From an uncultured Myxococcales bacterium (GTDB taxonomy: Bacteria > Myxococcota_A > UBA9042): a stretch of 38,806 nucleotides of DNA. The stretch's first letter is position 1, and the number at the start of each line of letters is the position of its first letter. The DNA lies in NCBI GenBank assembly GCA_903924465.1, contig CAIYBN010000047.1, forward strand, positions 1 through 38,806, in the 5' to 3' direction. The notes under the pieces are model-generated. The model made no database searches. It was given only the letters and a program-made list of their open reading frames with translations, and was not told the origin of the DNA. This document shows, in pieces, positions 9,508 to 17,998 of this stretch. The position numbers and the translations under genes were made by a program.

Positions 9508-10671
9508 TCAGAAGCGCCAGACCAGCATCGCCCCGCCGGGTTGCGGCACAACGACTGCGGCACGCGCCGGCGTCCGCACCAGAAGCCAGGTGCCCACACC
9601 TGCTGCAGCGATGCCAGCGCCCGTCAACCCTGCCGCCACGCCCATCGTCGTGTTGATGCTCGACGCCCGCGCCGCGGCTTCTTCGTGCGTCAAGCCGTTG
9701 ATCAGCCCGCCCGCGTTCGTCCCTGCCAAGTCGCTCTGCAGTTGCTTGTTGGCGGATGACGCGCCCAGGTACACCACGAGACCGCTGATCACCAGCGCAC
9801 CGCCCGTGCCCACCAGCGCCCAACCGGGCCAGCGCGCCGGCTCGACCGCGGGCGCTTGTACGCCGATCGGCGGCCGAATCACTTCCGGTTGCACCAGTGG
9901 CTTCGGCTCGGGCTTCGGCTCCGGTTTCACTTCCGCCTTCGGCTCGGGCTTCACCTCCGGCTTGGGTTCCGGCTTGGGCTGCGGCACCACTTCGGGCTGC
10001 GGTTCCATCACTGCCTGCGGATTGAGCTTGCGGCGAATCGAATCCAGCCGCGCTTGCGCCTGACTGCGTTCACCCGCAGAAGCCGGCGCCTTGGCCAGGT
10101 ATTCCTCAAAGCGCGTCTTCGCCGCCGTCAGATCACCCGCCTGCTGCTCCGCCACCGCGGCGCGAAACAGCAATTCCGGCCGGCTCGGCGCAAGCTTGTA
10201 CGCGTCCAGGTAGAGACTCGCCGCCAGTTTCGGATCCTCGCGCTGGGCCTTTTCCGCATCCGAAGCGAGCGCCACGGCCTTGGACCGTTCAATCTCAGCC
10301 AAGTACTCTTTTACGCGCTTTTGCCGTTCCGGATCGGCGTTGGCCGCCGTCAGGAATTGCTGGTACAGCTCGGTGGCTTGATCCGTGCGGCCCGCGAGAT
10401 GCTGGCTGCGCGCGGCGCCGTAGAGAAAAGCGCTGTTGGCGTCCGTCCGGTAGGCATTGAGGTACAGGTCGGCGGCCCGCATGTAGTCGCCGGCTTCAAA
10501 CGCTTTGCCAGCCTGCACCGCCATCGCTTCAGCGACCTTGGACTTGTCGACCGCCAGCGCTGGCACACTGGCCGCCAGGCACAGCACCACAAGCATCAAG
10601 CAGGGCAAACGCCGCAGGCTCCGCGTCCAAGTCCGGCACAATGGTAGAATCTTGTCTGTCGCTTGCGCCAT
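9508..10671 (-). CDS. TPR protein with signal peptide, Pro/Glu/Lys linker and C-terminal membrane segments
   Basis: The 387-residue product has an Arg-rich n-region and a hydrophobic core ending in PALA (residue about 40), a likely type I signal peptide. Residues about 44-215 are helical TPR-type repeats (for example AGDYMRAADLYLNAYRTD and AGDLTAAKTRFEEYLAKAP). Residues about 222-262 are a linker of repeated PEPKP/EVKP, which often spans periplasm or envelope. Two hydrophobic Gly/Ala-rich segments follow at about 283-303 and 343-365. The ATG at 10671 is preferred over the in-frame start at 10725, because the latter lies on the -35 element of a good promoter. The layout resembles myxobacterial TPR proteins of unknown role. 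It sits 50 bases upstream of the giant lipoprotein gene and probably shares its transcript. Confidence 0.75.
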   Translation of the reverse strand: MAQATDKILPLCRTWTRSLRRLPCLMLVVLCLAASVPALAVDKSKVAEAMAVQAGKAFEAGDYMRAADLYLNAYRTDANSAFLYGAARSQHLAGRTDQATELYQQFLTAANADPERQKRVKEYLAEIERSKAVALASDAEKAQREDPKLAASLYLDAYKLAPSRPELLFRAAVAEQQAGDLTAAKTRFEEYLAKAPASAGERSQAQARLDSIRRKLNPQAVMEPQPEVVPQPKPEPKPEVKPEPKAEVKPEPKPEPKPLVQPEVIRPPIGVQAPAVEPARWPGWALVGTGGALVISGLVVYLGASSANKQLQSDLAGTNAGGLINGLTHEEAAARASSINTTMGVAAGLTGAGIAAAGVGTWLLVRTPARAAVVVPQPGGAMLVWRF

Positions 10672-10696
10672 CTGACGACCCACCCCATCTGGTCTT

Positions 10697-10725
10697 CCAT
10701 TACCGGACATGGCCATTTTCGTCAA
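10697..10725 (-). promoter_or_regulatory. Sigma-70-like promoter upstream of the TPR and giant lipoprotein genes
   Basis: On the minus strand, TTGACG (10725-10720), a 17-base spacer and TAATGG (10702-10697) form a promoter-like pair. Transcription would start near 10690, about 19 bases before the TPR start codon at 10671. It would let the TPR and giant lipoprotein genes be expressed apart from the upstream glyQS group. Confidence 0.45.
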
Positions 10726-10752
10726 GCTGAACGACCCGCGATGTCGCGGCGG

Positions 10753-13458
10753 TCAGTCCAGCGGCGTATCGAGCAGCAGGCCGTCGGAAATCTGCACGAA
10801 CTGCAGCAGGCCAGCGCCTTCATCGACCACATACATCGTGTTCAGGAACGGCGCGCTCGCCATGGCGACCGGGTTCGCGCCGGCGGCAGTCGTGCGCGGC
10901 GAGGTGGCAGCGGTCACGCCGTAGACCCATTCAGCCTCGCGAATGCTCGGCACCAGCTTGACGATGGGGTTATTGTTGAGACCGTAGCCCGAGGCGTCAC
11001 AGCCCGGCGACAGCCGCGCCGAAAAGCCCGGGTGATTCAATGGCGTCACCTTCCAAACCTGTGGGTCGAGGACGTCGCCGACATACGGACACGCGAGCAG
11101 GTCTGCAGCCGTCTTTCCGGGCTGCAACGTGGTCTCCTGAACCCGCGATGCAAGGCGATCGGCGTCTGCCAATCGCGCACACTCGCCATCGACCGACGCG
11201 CGTGTGGACAGAATTCCGGTGCGCGATCCACGTACCAACCACCCGCCGGCACGCACCGTGTACGTAACGCCACCGTCCACGACACAGGCCGGCAAGGATG
11301 CCAACCACGGCTTTTGCGCACTGGAATCAAAGAGCAATTGATTGTCGTAGGTCACCGGCACATCAAGGATGCCTGACGTGACGTCAAACTCGAGGCGATC
11401 CGCGTGCACCGCGAGCACGGGGAAATCGTAGGTTCCACCGCCCTGACACGACTGGGCCACTTGGATCTGCAGCATGTCGCCCGGCAATACGCCGACGGCG
11501 CAGAAATCCGCGGTGGCATCGTGCAAGAGGCCATCGGCCAACAAGCGCGCGCGCGTGCCCACACCGCCCGGCAGCGGGCCTTCGCGCGTGAAGCGCCACG
11601 TCTCGGCGCGCTGGTCCGGATAGCTCGTCGTTGGCGCAAGGCCGTAGTAGATTGTGTTGAGGTTCGCGTCCGTCGACAGACTCGAACCAAACGCGGCGTA
11701 GCGGGTTGGAATCGTCGAGGGCAGGTCGAGCGTGGTCCCCGGGACCAGCAACAGCGGTCGTCCGGTAGACATAGTTGGCGTCACGTCGACGACATTCTGC
11801 ACGAAATCAATCGACAGCGTCGGATCACCCAAGGTCGGGTAAAACTGCAGGAATTGCACACCGATTTGCGCCAATCCAACGCCCATCAACGGCCGCGCGA
11901 CGGCGTAGGACTGATCGTTCACCGTCAGCGCATCGTTGAACTGCGCCGCGGCCAGTGACAGCGGGACGTCAGACAAGGAGATGCCGACAATGCCGTCGCG
12001 CAGATCCAGGCGGCTCGCCCGCGCAAACGGCGACGTCTGGCCTGGCACCGGCTGGATCAGCTGATTGGTCTGCGCGTCGATAATCAGCAGCGCACGGCGC
12101 GTTCGGTCGGCGATCACCACGAAGCGACCATCAAATGTCGCCGCAACGGTCGTGCGCAAGGCCGTCGCTGTGCTGATCTCGCCCAAGCTGTTGCGGTTGT
12201 AGCAGTCGGGGTCAGCCAAATCCGTCTTGCCATCCTGGTCGTCGTCGATGCCGTTGGCGCAAGGTGACGGACCTTCGATGGCATTGCCCGGCGCGCTGCA
12301 GTCGGGGTCCGCGCTGTCGGTCTTGCCGTCGCCGTCGTTGTCGATGCCGTCCTGGCACAGCGTCACGTTCGTCACTTCCGAAAAGAGGCTGACACCCTCC
12401 ACGACGACACGGCAATCCGTTTGGCCGGGCGGGCACGGGACCTGATCGCTCCATTCGCTGTTGTCGCCCCAGCCGGTGCAGCCGGGATCGCCGCCCACGA
12501 CGGCGTAATCGGTCAGGCCGTCGCCGTCGTTGTCCTTGCCATCGCGGCAGGCGTCCACGGTGTGTTCGGCGTTGCGCGGGCTGCAGCCCTCGTCGGCGAA
12601 ATCGACGAAGCCGTCGCCGTCGTTGTCCACGCGGTCGTAGCAGAGGGCGCCGCGCTCCGGGTTGCCTTCCAACGTGTCGCTGGGTCCGTCGCAGCCGCTG
12701 TCGTCGCGGTCGGTCTTGCCGTCGCCGTCGTCGTCCAAACCGTTGCGGCATTGTGCGACGAGGCTGATGTGCTTCACGTCACCCAGCATCGGCTCCAGGA
12801 TGGAAACAAAACCGGTCGCGAGATGGCCAATGTAGATGCGCTGACTGAGCTTCGACCAGGCCAAGCTCGCAGGCGTCCCGCCAACGGTGATGGCTTTCGG
12901 CGCGAAGTTTTGGCCACCAACGGTGCGGGCAAAGTTGTCGAGCGGCAACCACCACACTTTGCCACCAGCCGGGTCCGCCATGTAGAGCCGCGGCTCGGGA
13001 GTCTGCACAATCAGCAAATCCTGCGCGGAAACGCCGACGTCCTGCCAGTCGATGACGCCGAACATGTAGCCGCTCAGGCCTTTCAGGTCCACCCGCACGA
13101 TCCAGCCCAGCAGGGGAATCGCGACGTAGCCCTGACCTTTCAGCGCGTCCACCGCAATCGCGCCCGGCAAGCCCGGCATGTGCAAGGGCGTGAAGCCCGG
13201 CGTGGATTCATCGACGTCCAGCCAGGTCCGCTGTGCCGGCATCGCGGCACCCACGCTGTCGATCCCGGCGATCAGCGCGCGCATGTTGTCGTCGGTGCCA
13301 CAGGCCGGATCGTCGAGCGCGACCGGGGTGCCGTCGCCGTTCAAGCAGACTGCCGCAATCGCGTGGGGCATCGATGTGCCGCGGCGCACCGGAACCGTCG
13401 GCGTCGCGCAAGCGGTGACAATCAAGAGCGTCAGCAGCAACGCCAGCGTCCGGTTCAT
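10753..13458 (-). CDS. Lipoprotein with five DNDGDG (TSP3/MopE-like) repeats
   Basis: This 901-residue protein starts with a lipoprotein signal (lipobox VTAC, Cys17). Residues about 95-235 look like propeller blades. Five Cys-bounded repeats of the form CxDGxDNDGDGxxDxxDxxC follow at about 237-256, 273-292, 304-327, 368-387 and 400-419. Their acidic loops resemble calcium-binding thrombospondin type 3 and MopE-like repeats. Further beta-rich sequence (about 425-900) includes blade-like segments and several Cys residues. Calcium binding and surface location are inferences. Its ATG overlaps the stop of the upstream lipoprotein gene by four bases, so the two are almost surely co-translated. The gap to the TPR gene downstream is about 80 bases and contains a promoter. 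Confidence 0.8.
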   Translation of the reverse strand: MNRTLALLLTLLIVTACATPTVPVRRGTSMPHAIAAVCLNGDGTPVALDDPACGTDDNMRALIAGIDSVGAAMPAQRTWLDVDESTPGFTPLHMPGLPGAIAVDALKGQGYVAIPLLGWIVRVDLKGLSGYMFGVIDWQDVGVSAQDLLIVQTPEPRLYMADPAGGKVWWLPLDNFARTVGGQNFAPKAITVGGTPASLAWSKLSQRIYIGHLATGFVSILEPMLGDVKHISLVAQCRNGLDDDGDGKTDRDDSGCDGPSDTLEGNPERGALCYDRVDNDGDGFVDFADEGCSPRNAEHTVDACRDGKDNDGDGLTDYAVVGGDPGCTGWGDNSEWSDQVPCPPGQTDCRVVVEGVSLFSEVTNVTLCQDGIDNDGDGKTDSADPDCSAPGNAIEGPSPCANGIDDDQDGKTDLADPDCYNRNSLGEISTATALRTTVAATFDGRFVVIADRTRRALLIIDAQTNQLIQPVPGQTSPFARASRLDLRDGIVGISLSDVPLSLAAAQFNDALTVNDQSYAVARPLMGVGLAQIGVQFLQFYPTLGDPTLSIDFVQNVVDVTPTMSTGRPLLLVPGTTLDLPSTIPTRYAAFGSSLSTDANLNTIYYGLAPTTSYPDQRAETWRFTREGPLPGGVGTRARLLADGLLHDATADFCAVGVLPGDMLQIQVAQSCQGGGTYDFPVLAVHADRLEFDVTSGILDVPVTYDNQLLFDSSAQKPWLASLPACVVDGGVTYTVRAGGWLVRGSRTGILSTRASVDGECARLADADRLASRVQETTLQPGKTAADLLACPYVGDVLDPQVWKVTPLNHPGFSARLSPGCDASGYGLNNNPIVKLVPSIREAEWVYGVTAATSPRTTAAGANPVAMASAPFLNTMYVVDEGAGLLQFVQISDGLLLDTPLD

Positions 13459-14792
13459 GGCGCCACTCCGGGTGCAACGTGCACGATGTGGTCGGCGACG
13501 TTGAGTTTGACGGCGCCCGGACCGATGGGGACGACCACGATGTGATGCTCAGCGATGGGCGGAACCGAGAACAGACCGGCGTAGAGCTGCCAGCCGCGCT
13601 TCGGCACGTTGACGGCCGCCATCGCAAACGGCGAACCGCGGACGATTGTCGCGTCCACGCCGGGCTCGTGAATGCCCAAGCGCATGGGAATGCGCGCGAC
13701 GGTGGTGCGCACGACCGGATCGACAACCCAAATCGCGTCGTCGCCATAGCAGCTGACGTAGACCAAATCGCGGCCGCCTGGGCCGGTTGGCGCGACGGCC
13801 AGTCCGGACGGCTTGCTGCCCAAGACGATGGTATCGACCAAGCGATTGCCCGGCACGCCGGAACCGTCCGGGACCACGTCCAGAATATCCAACGCGGCCG
13901 GGCTACGCCAGGCTACATACAATCGACTAGAATCACTCGAGAAAGCCAATCCGCGCCCATAATCTGCGAGCGAAGAGGCCGGCAGCACGACGGACGGTTC
14001 CTGGATAATCACCCACGGCTTGTCGACGCTGGGCCCTGGATCCATCCGGTACGTTTGGATCGACGCAGAACGCGTCGTCGTCACGTAAGCGCGGCCGGTC
14101 AGCGGCGAGACAACGATGGAATTCAGCCCAGACGGCATGTAGACAATGTCGAGTTCGCGCAGGTTGATCGGCTGTTCCGTGGGATCGTAGTCCATCACCG
14201 TCAGCTGGCCGTTGTTCGCTGCCGCGATATGCACGCGCCGCCGGCGATGCTCCGCCGGGTCGGTCGGCGTCGGCGCATCGGACAGCGCCACCGCAACCGG
14301 ATCGTCACCGACCGGAAACACGCCGGTTGTCCCGGCGATGTGGTGGTCAGCGCCGCAAATTCCCGTGATCAGGTCCGCGTTGCAATCCATGGATGTTGGC
14401 GTCGCAGCGGTGACATCCAGCACACTGAGCGAATCATCGTCGCGCGCCGGGACCAGCAAGTGGAACGCCGTCGTGGTCGCGCCCGGCACCGGGTCCATGG
14501 CAAAGCTGCCGCCAAAGCTCGGCACTTCGGTCGCTGTCACTTCACCTTTGGCATTGAGCACATAGCTATCGGTCGCGGTGTCGATGGTGCGCATCCGGCC
14601 CGCCCGGTATTCCCGATCGAAATTCGCACCAAGCGCGAAAACCTGCTTGCCGGACGGGTCAGCCACGAGCGCGATCGGATACCGCAACCCGTCCGACTGG
14701 TCCTGCGGCAAGCCAATGTTGTTCTGGCACGCCGGAGCCGTCGCGGCGAGCGCGAGGCACAAAAAGGACATGCGGAACGCGGCTTTGGGCAT
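13455..14792 (-). CDS. Beta-propeller (YncE-like) lipoprotein
   Basis: The 445-residue product begins MPKAAFRMSF and has a hydrophobic stretch ending in APAC (Cys22), a plausible though Pro-containing lipobox. The rest reads as repeated propeller blades of the YncE/WD40-like type, for example SGLNSIVVSPLTGRAYV, YGRGLAFSSDSSRLYVAW and PSGLAVAPTGPGGRDLVYV. The frame stays open upstream into the glyS coding sequence, but the start at 14792 puts the signal peptide at the N-terminus and leaves 5 bases after the glyS stop. No strong ribosome binding site is visible, so coupling to glyS is likely. It overlaps the next lipoprotein gene by four bases; the two proteins share propeller character and may form a pair. 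The ligand is unknown. Confidence 0.78.
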   Translation of the reverse strand: MPKAAFRMSFLCLALAATAPACQNNIGLPQDQSDGLRYPIALVADPSGKQVFALGANFDREYRAGRMRTIDTATDSYVLNAKGEVTATEVPSFGGSFAMDPVPGATTTAFHLLVPARDDDSLSVLDVTAATPTSMDCNADLITGICGADHHIAGTTGVFPVGDDPVAVALSDAPTPTDPAEHRRRRVHIAAANNGQLTVMDYDPTEQPINLRELDIVYMPSGLNSIVVSPLTGRAYVTTTRSASIQTYRMDPGPSVDKPWVIIQEPSVVLPASSLADYGRGLAFSSDSSRLYVAWRSPAALDILDVVPDGSGVPGNRLVDTIVLGSKPSGLAVAPTGPGGRDLVYVSCYGDDAIWVVDPVVRTTVARIPMRLGIHEPGVDATIVRGSPFAMAAVNVPKRGWQLYAGLFSVPPIAEHHIVVVPIGPGAVKLNVADHIVHVAPGVAP

Positions 14793-14797
14793 CAGGT

Positions 14798-16897
14798 TCA
14801 CGCCTGGATCCTTGCGAAGTCGGCCAACTGGGCGAACAGGCTGGCACAACCACGCAAAAGCGCCAAGCGGTTGTGGCGCACGGCGAGGTCGTCGGCCATG
14901 ACCATGACGTCGTCGAAGAAGCCATCCACGGCGGGTTTGATGTCGACGAGGTGGCTGCACGCGGCCGGATAGTCACGCTTTTCAATGGCTTTCAGCACGT
15001 GCATGCCGGCCTGTTGCATCGCGTCGTGCAGGTGTTGTTCGGCCGGAAGCACGAACAGCGCGGGCTGGATCGCCAGACCGGCTGGCGGCTCCGCGCCATT
15101 CTTGCGCACGATATTGGCGATCCGTTTGAACGCAGCCGCCAGCGGCGCGAAGCCATCGCCCTGACGGAGCGTGTCGAGCGCGCGCAGGCGGGGCAGAACG
15201 GTCCGCAGGTCGTCGAAACCGGCGTCCAGGACAGCTTCGACGAGATCCGTAGGAAATTCCTGGGTGTGCTGCGAGACCAGTCGCGTCCGAAAGAAGCCGA
15301 GGATGTCCGCGACGATGGGCTCGCCCGAGGCATCGAACGCCGCGGCTGGCAGCACCGCACGCACGGCTTGTTCAGTGACAAAGTGCAAGCGCAAGGCCAC
15401 ATCGTTCTCGGCCAAAATGCGCAAAGCCCCAAGCGCTGCACGTCGCAATGCGTAGGGATCCTGCGTACCCGACGGGACCAGGCCCAGCGCAAAGCACGCG
15501 GCAATCGCATCCAGCTTGTCAGCCAAGGCGAGAAGCTGACCCGGCACGGTCGATGGAATCGCGTCGCCGGCGAAGCGCGGTTGGTAATGCTCGGCGATCG
15601 CCGTGACGACGCAGCTCGGTTCCCCATCGCGTCGGGCATAATCCGCGCCGATGAATCCCTGCAGCTCCGGAAATTCAAAGACAACTTTCGTCGACAAATC
15701 CGCTTTGCACAGAAACGCCGCGCGTTGGACGGTCGCCATCTCCGCCGGGCAAGCGAGTTCGGCAAACGCCAGCGACAGTTGCTCCAGACGCGCCACCTTG
15801 TCGCGCAATGTCGGTTCGGCAAGACCTTGCATGTACAGACGATTCTGCAGTTGCGGCACCTTGTCGGCCAGCGGCGTCCGCGTGTCTTCCGCGACGAAGA
15901 ATCGCGCATCGGCCAGGCGCGACGACACGACACGCGTGTTGCCTTTCGCCACCGTCGCGCGGCTCGCCTCGGACAGCGTGTTCGCGACCGCGATGAAGTG
16001 CGGCAGCAGCGCGCCATCCGCGCCAGTCAGCGTGAACAGCTTCTGGTTCTCGCGCAGCGTCGTGCGAATCACCGGCGCGGGAATCTCCAGGAATTCCTTG
16101 GCAAACGTACCCAACAGCGGCGCCGGCCATTCGACCAACTGCACCACCGTTTCGAGCGTCTGCTGGTCTTCGTGCCAACGCCCGTTCGCTTCCGCCGCCA
16201 GTTGCGCGATGCCCCGCAGGATGACTTGCCGTCGCTCCGCCGGGTCCACCATGACCTTCGCATGCCAGAGCGCCGACTTGTAGTCCGCGAGGTCTGAAGT
16301 CACCGACACCGGTTCGTTGTGGTAAAAACGATGACCTGCGCTCTGGTTGCCCGCCTTCACGCCGGCGAATTCCACGTCCAGGACGGCATCGCCCAGCAGC
16401 GCCACGATCGAGTGGATCGGCCGGATAAAATTCTGCCTCTGCCTGCCCCAGCGCATCCGCTTAGGAAACGGCAAACTCCGCAAAATTTCTGGCAAATACT
16501 GCTCAAGCAGCCAACTCGTGTTCTGGCCCGAAATCTGCTTTTTCGCCGCCACGTAAACGCCCTTCGGCGTTTCAAGCTCCAAAAGCGCAGCAATTTCAAG
16601 ACCTTGACCTTTGGCAAAACCGATCGCCGCTTGGGTCCAATTTCCCGTCGCATCTTTGGCCGCGCGAATCGGCGGACCGGTCAGCAGTTCTTCCCGGCTC
16701 GGCTGCTCCGGCGCCACGTCGGCCACGTGCACCGTCAACCGCCGCGGCGTGCCGAGCCATTGCGCCGCGCCATGCGCCACGCCCGCGCCGTCCAACAGCG
16801 CGACGATCGCCGCCAGCAGCGCTTCCGCGCCGGGTCCAACGACGCCTGCCGGAATTTCTTCGCAACCGATTTCAATCAAAAGTGGCGCCACACTCAT
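14798..16897 (-). CDS. glyS: Glycyl-tRNA synthetase beta subunit
   Basis: This 699-residue protein has the family's standard length and opening ([13 protein letters not shown]). It ends with the anticodon-binding region, with [14 protein letters not shown] close to the C-terminus. With the alpha subunit it forms the alpha2beta2 enzyme that charges tRNA-Gly in the cytoplasm; the beta subunit carries tRNA recognition. The ATG at 16897 overlaps the glyQ stop by four bases, which fixes the start, although the frame is open further upstream. The next gene downstream, a propeller lipoprotein, starts 5 bases after the glyS stop, an unusual neighbour for this gene. Confidence 0.97.
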   Translation of the reverse strand: MSVAPLLIEIGCEEIPAGVVGPGAEALLAAIVALLDGAGVAHGAAQWLGTPRRLTVHVADVAPEQPSREELLTGPPIRAAKDATGNWTQAAIGFAKGQGLEIAALLELETPKGVYVAAKKQISGQNTSWLLEQYLPEILRSLPFPKRMRWGRQRQNFIRPIHSIVALLGDAVLDVEFAGVKAGNQSAGHRFYHNEPVSVTSDLADYKSALWHAKVMVDPAERRQVILRGIAQLAAEANGRWHEDQQTLETVVQLVEWPAPLLGTFAKEFLEIPAPVIRTTLRENQKLFTLTGADGALLPHFIAVANTLSEASRATVAKGNTRVVSSRLADARFFVAEDTRTPLADKVPQLQNRLYMQGLAEPTLRDKVARLEQLSLAFAELACPAEMATVQRAAFLCKADLSTKVVFEFPELQGFIGADYARRDGEPSCVVTAIAEHYQPRFAGDAIPSTVPGQLLALADKLDAIAACFALGLVPSGTQDPYALRRAALGALRILAENDVALRLHFVTEQAVRAVLPAAAFDASGEPIVADILGFFRTRLVSQHTQEFPTDLVEAVLDAGFDDLRTVLPRLRALDTLRQGDGFAPLAAAFKRIANIVRKNGAEPPAGLAIQPALFVLPAEQHLHDAMQQAGMHVLKAIEKRDYPAACSHLVDIKPAVDGFFDDVMVMADDLAVRHNRLALLRGCASLFAQLADFARIQA

Positions 16898-17892
16898 GGC
16901 CGCACCTCGCTGGCCTTCCCGGACTTCTTGGCGGCCTTTTCGCTCGCCAGCTGTTCCAGCCGCGCGCGCTCTGTCAGCCAACGATCGCGTTCTTCCGGCG
17001 CGCACAGCGGCAATTCCAGCCGGTACCGCAACGCCTCGTAGCCCTGCGCCACCGCCCGCGCCAGCGCGCGTACCCGACCGATGTACTTCTGCCGCTCGCT
17101 CACGCTGATCGCCCCGCGCGCATCCAGGACGTTGAACGCATGGCTCGCTTTCATCACGTAGTCATACGCCGGCAGGACCAGGCCGTTTTGGCACAGGAGC
17201 AGCGCCTGTTTCTCGAACTCATTGAACAGCGTCAGGTGCAGATCGACGTTGGCGAACTCAAAATTGTGCGCGCTGAACTGACGCTCGTCTTCCAGATGCA
17301 CTTCGCCGTATTTCACCGGCCGGCCATCGGGCGCAATCGTCCAAATCAGGTCGTAGACGTTTTCCACGCCCTGCACGCACATGCACAGGCGCTCGAGGCC
17401 ATACGTGAGCTCAGCCGAAACCAGTGGCAGGTCCAACCCACCGCATTGCTGGAAATACGTGAACTGCGAGACTTCCTGCCCGTCCAGCCACACTTCCCAG
17501 CCCAGGCCCCAGGCGCCCAGGGTCGGCGATTCCCAGTCGTCCTCGACAAAACGGATGTCATGCGCCAGTGGATCAATGCCGATCTCGCGCAAGCTGTCCA
17601 GGTAGTCGTTCTGCGGATCCGGCGGCGACGGCTTGAGGATGACCTGGAACTGGTAATAGTGCTGCAAGCGGTTCGGATTCTCGCCATAGCGCCCGTCGGT
17701 CGGCCGCCGCGACGGCTCAACGTACGCCGCGCTCCACGGTTCCGGTCCGAGCGCCCGCAGAAAGGTCGCAGGGTTGAACGTGCCAGCGCCCTTTTCAATG
17801 TCGTACGGCTGCACAATGAGGCAGCCGCGCTTGGCCCAGTAATTCTGGAGGCGCAGAATGAGTTCCTGAAACGTAGCGGCGGGTTTGCTCAT
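16894..17892 (-). CDS. glyQ: Glycyl-tRNA synthetase alpha subunit
   Basis: The 332-residue product matches the alpha subunit throughout: [13 protein letters not shown] at the N-terminus, then [39 protein letters not shown] and [20 protein letters not shown]. It holds the class II catalytic core that activates glycine. It is slightly longer than the usual roughly 300 residues because of a Lys/Ala-rich tail. The ATG at 17892 is preferred over a TTG six codons earlier. A promoter-like pair lies about 35-65 bases upstream. It is the first gene of a tight group with glyS and two lipoprotein genes. Confidence 0.97.
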   Translation of the reverse strand: MSKPAATFQELILRLQNYWAKRGCLIVQPYDIEKGAGTFNPATFLRALGPEPWSAAYVEPSRRPTDGRYGENPNRLQHYYQFQVILKPSPPDPQNDYLDSLREIGIDPLAHDIRFVEDDWESPTLGAWGLGWEVWLDGQEVSQFTYFQQCGGLDLPLVSAELTYGLERLCMCVQGVENVYDLIWTIAPDGRPVKYGEVHLEDERQFSAHNFEFANVDLHLTLFNEFEKQALLLCQNGLVLPAYDYVMKASHAFNVLDARGAISVSERQKYIGRVRALARAVAQGYEALRYRLELPLCAPEERDRWLTERARLEQLASEKAAKKSGKASEVRP

Positions 17893-17926
17893 GGCTCGCA
17901 AGCAGGCCAACTGGCCGGGGGCGCGG

Positions 17927-17956
17927 AGACTAACACGTCACACGCGAATCGGCCAA
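17927..17956 (-). promoter_or_regulatory. Possible extended -10 promoter of glyQ
   Basis: On the minus strand, TTGGCC (17956-17951), an 18-base spacer and TAGTCT (17932-17927) are followed about 35 bases later by the glyQ ATG. The -10 is preceded by TGT, giving the TGnTAnnnT form of an extended -10. The -35 is weak, so this is tentative. Confidence 0.35.
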
Positions 17957-17998
17957 GGTGGGCGCACCGTTTCGAAGGTTTGGGACGCGACCGATCGT

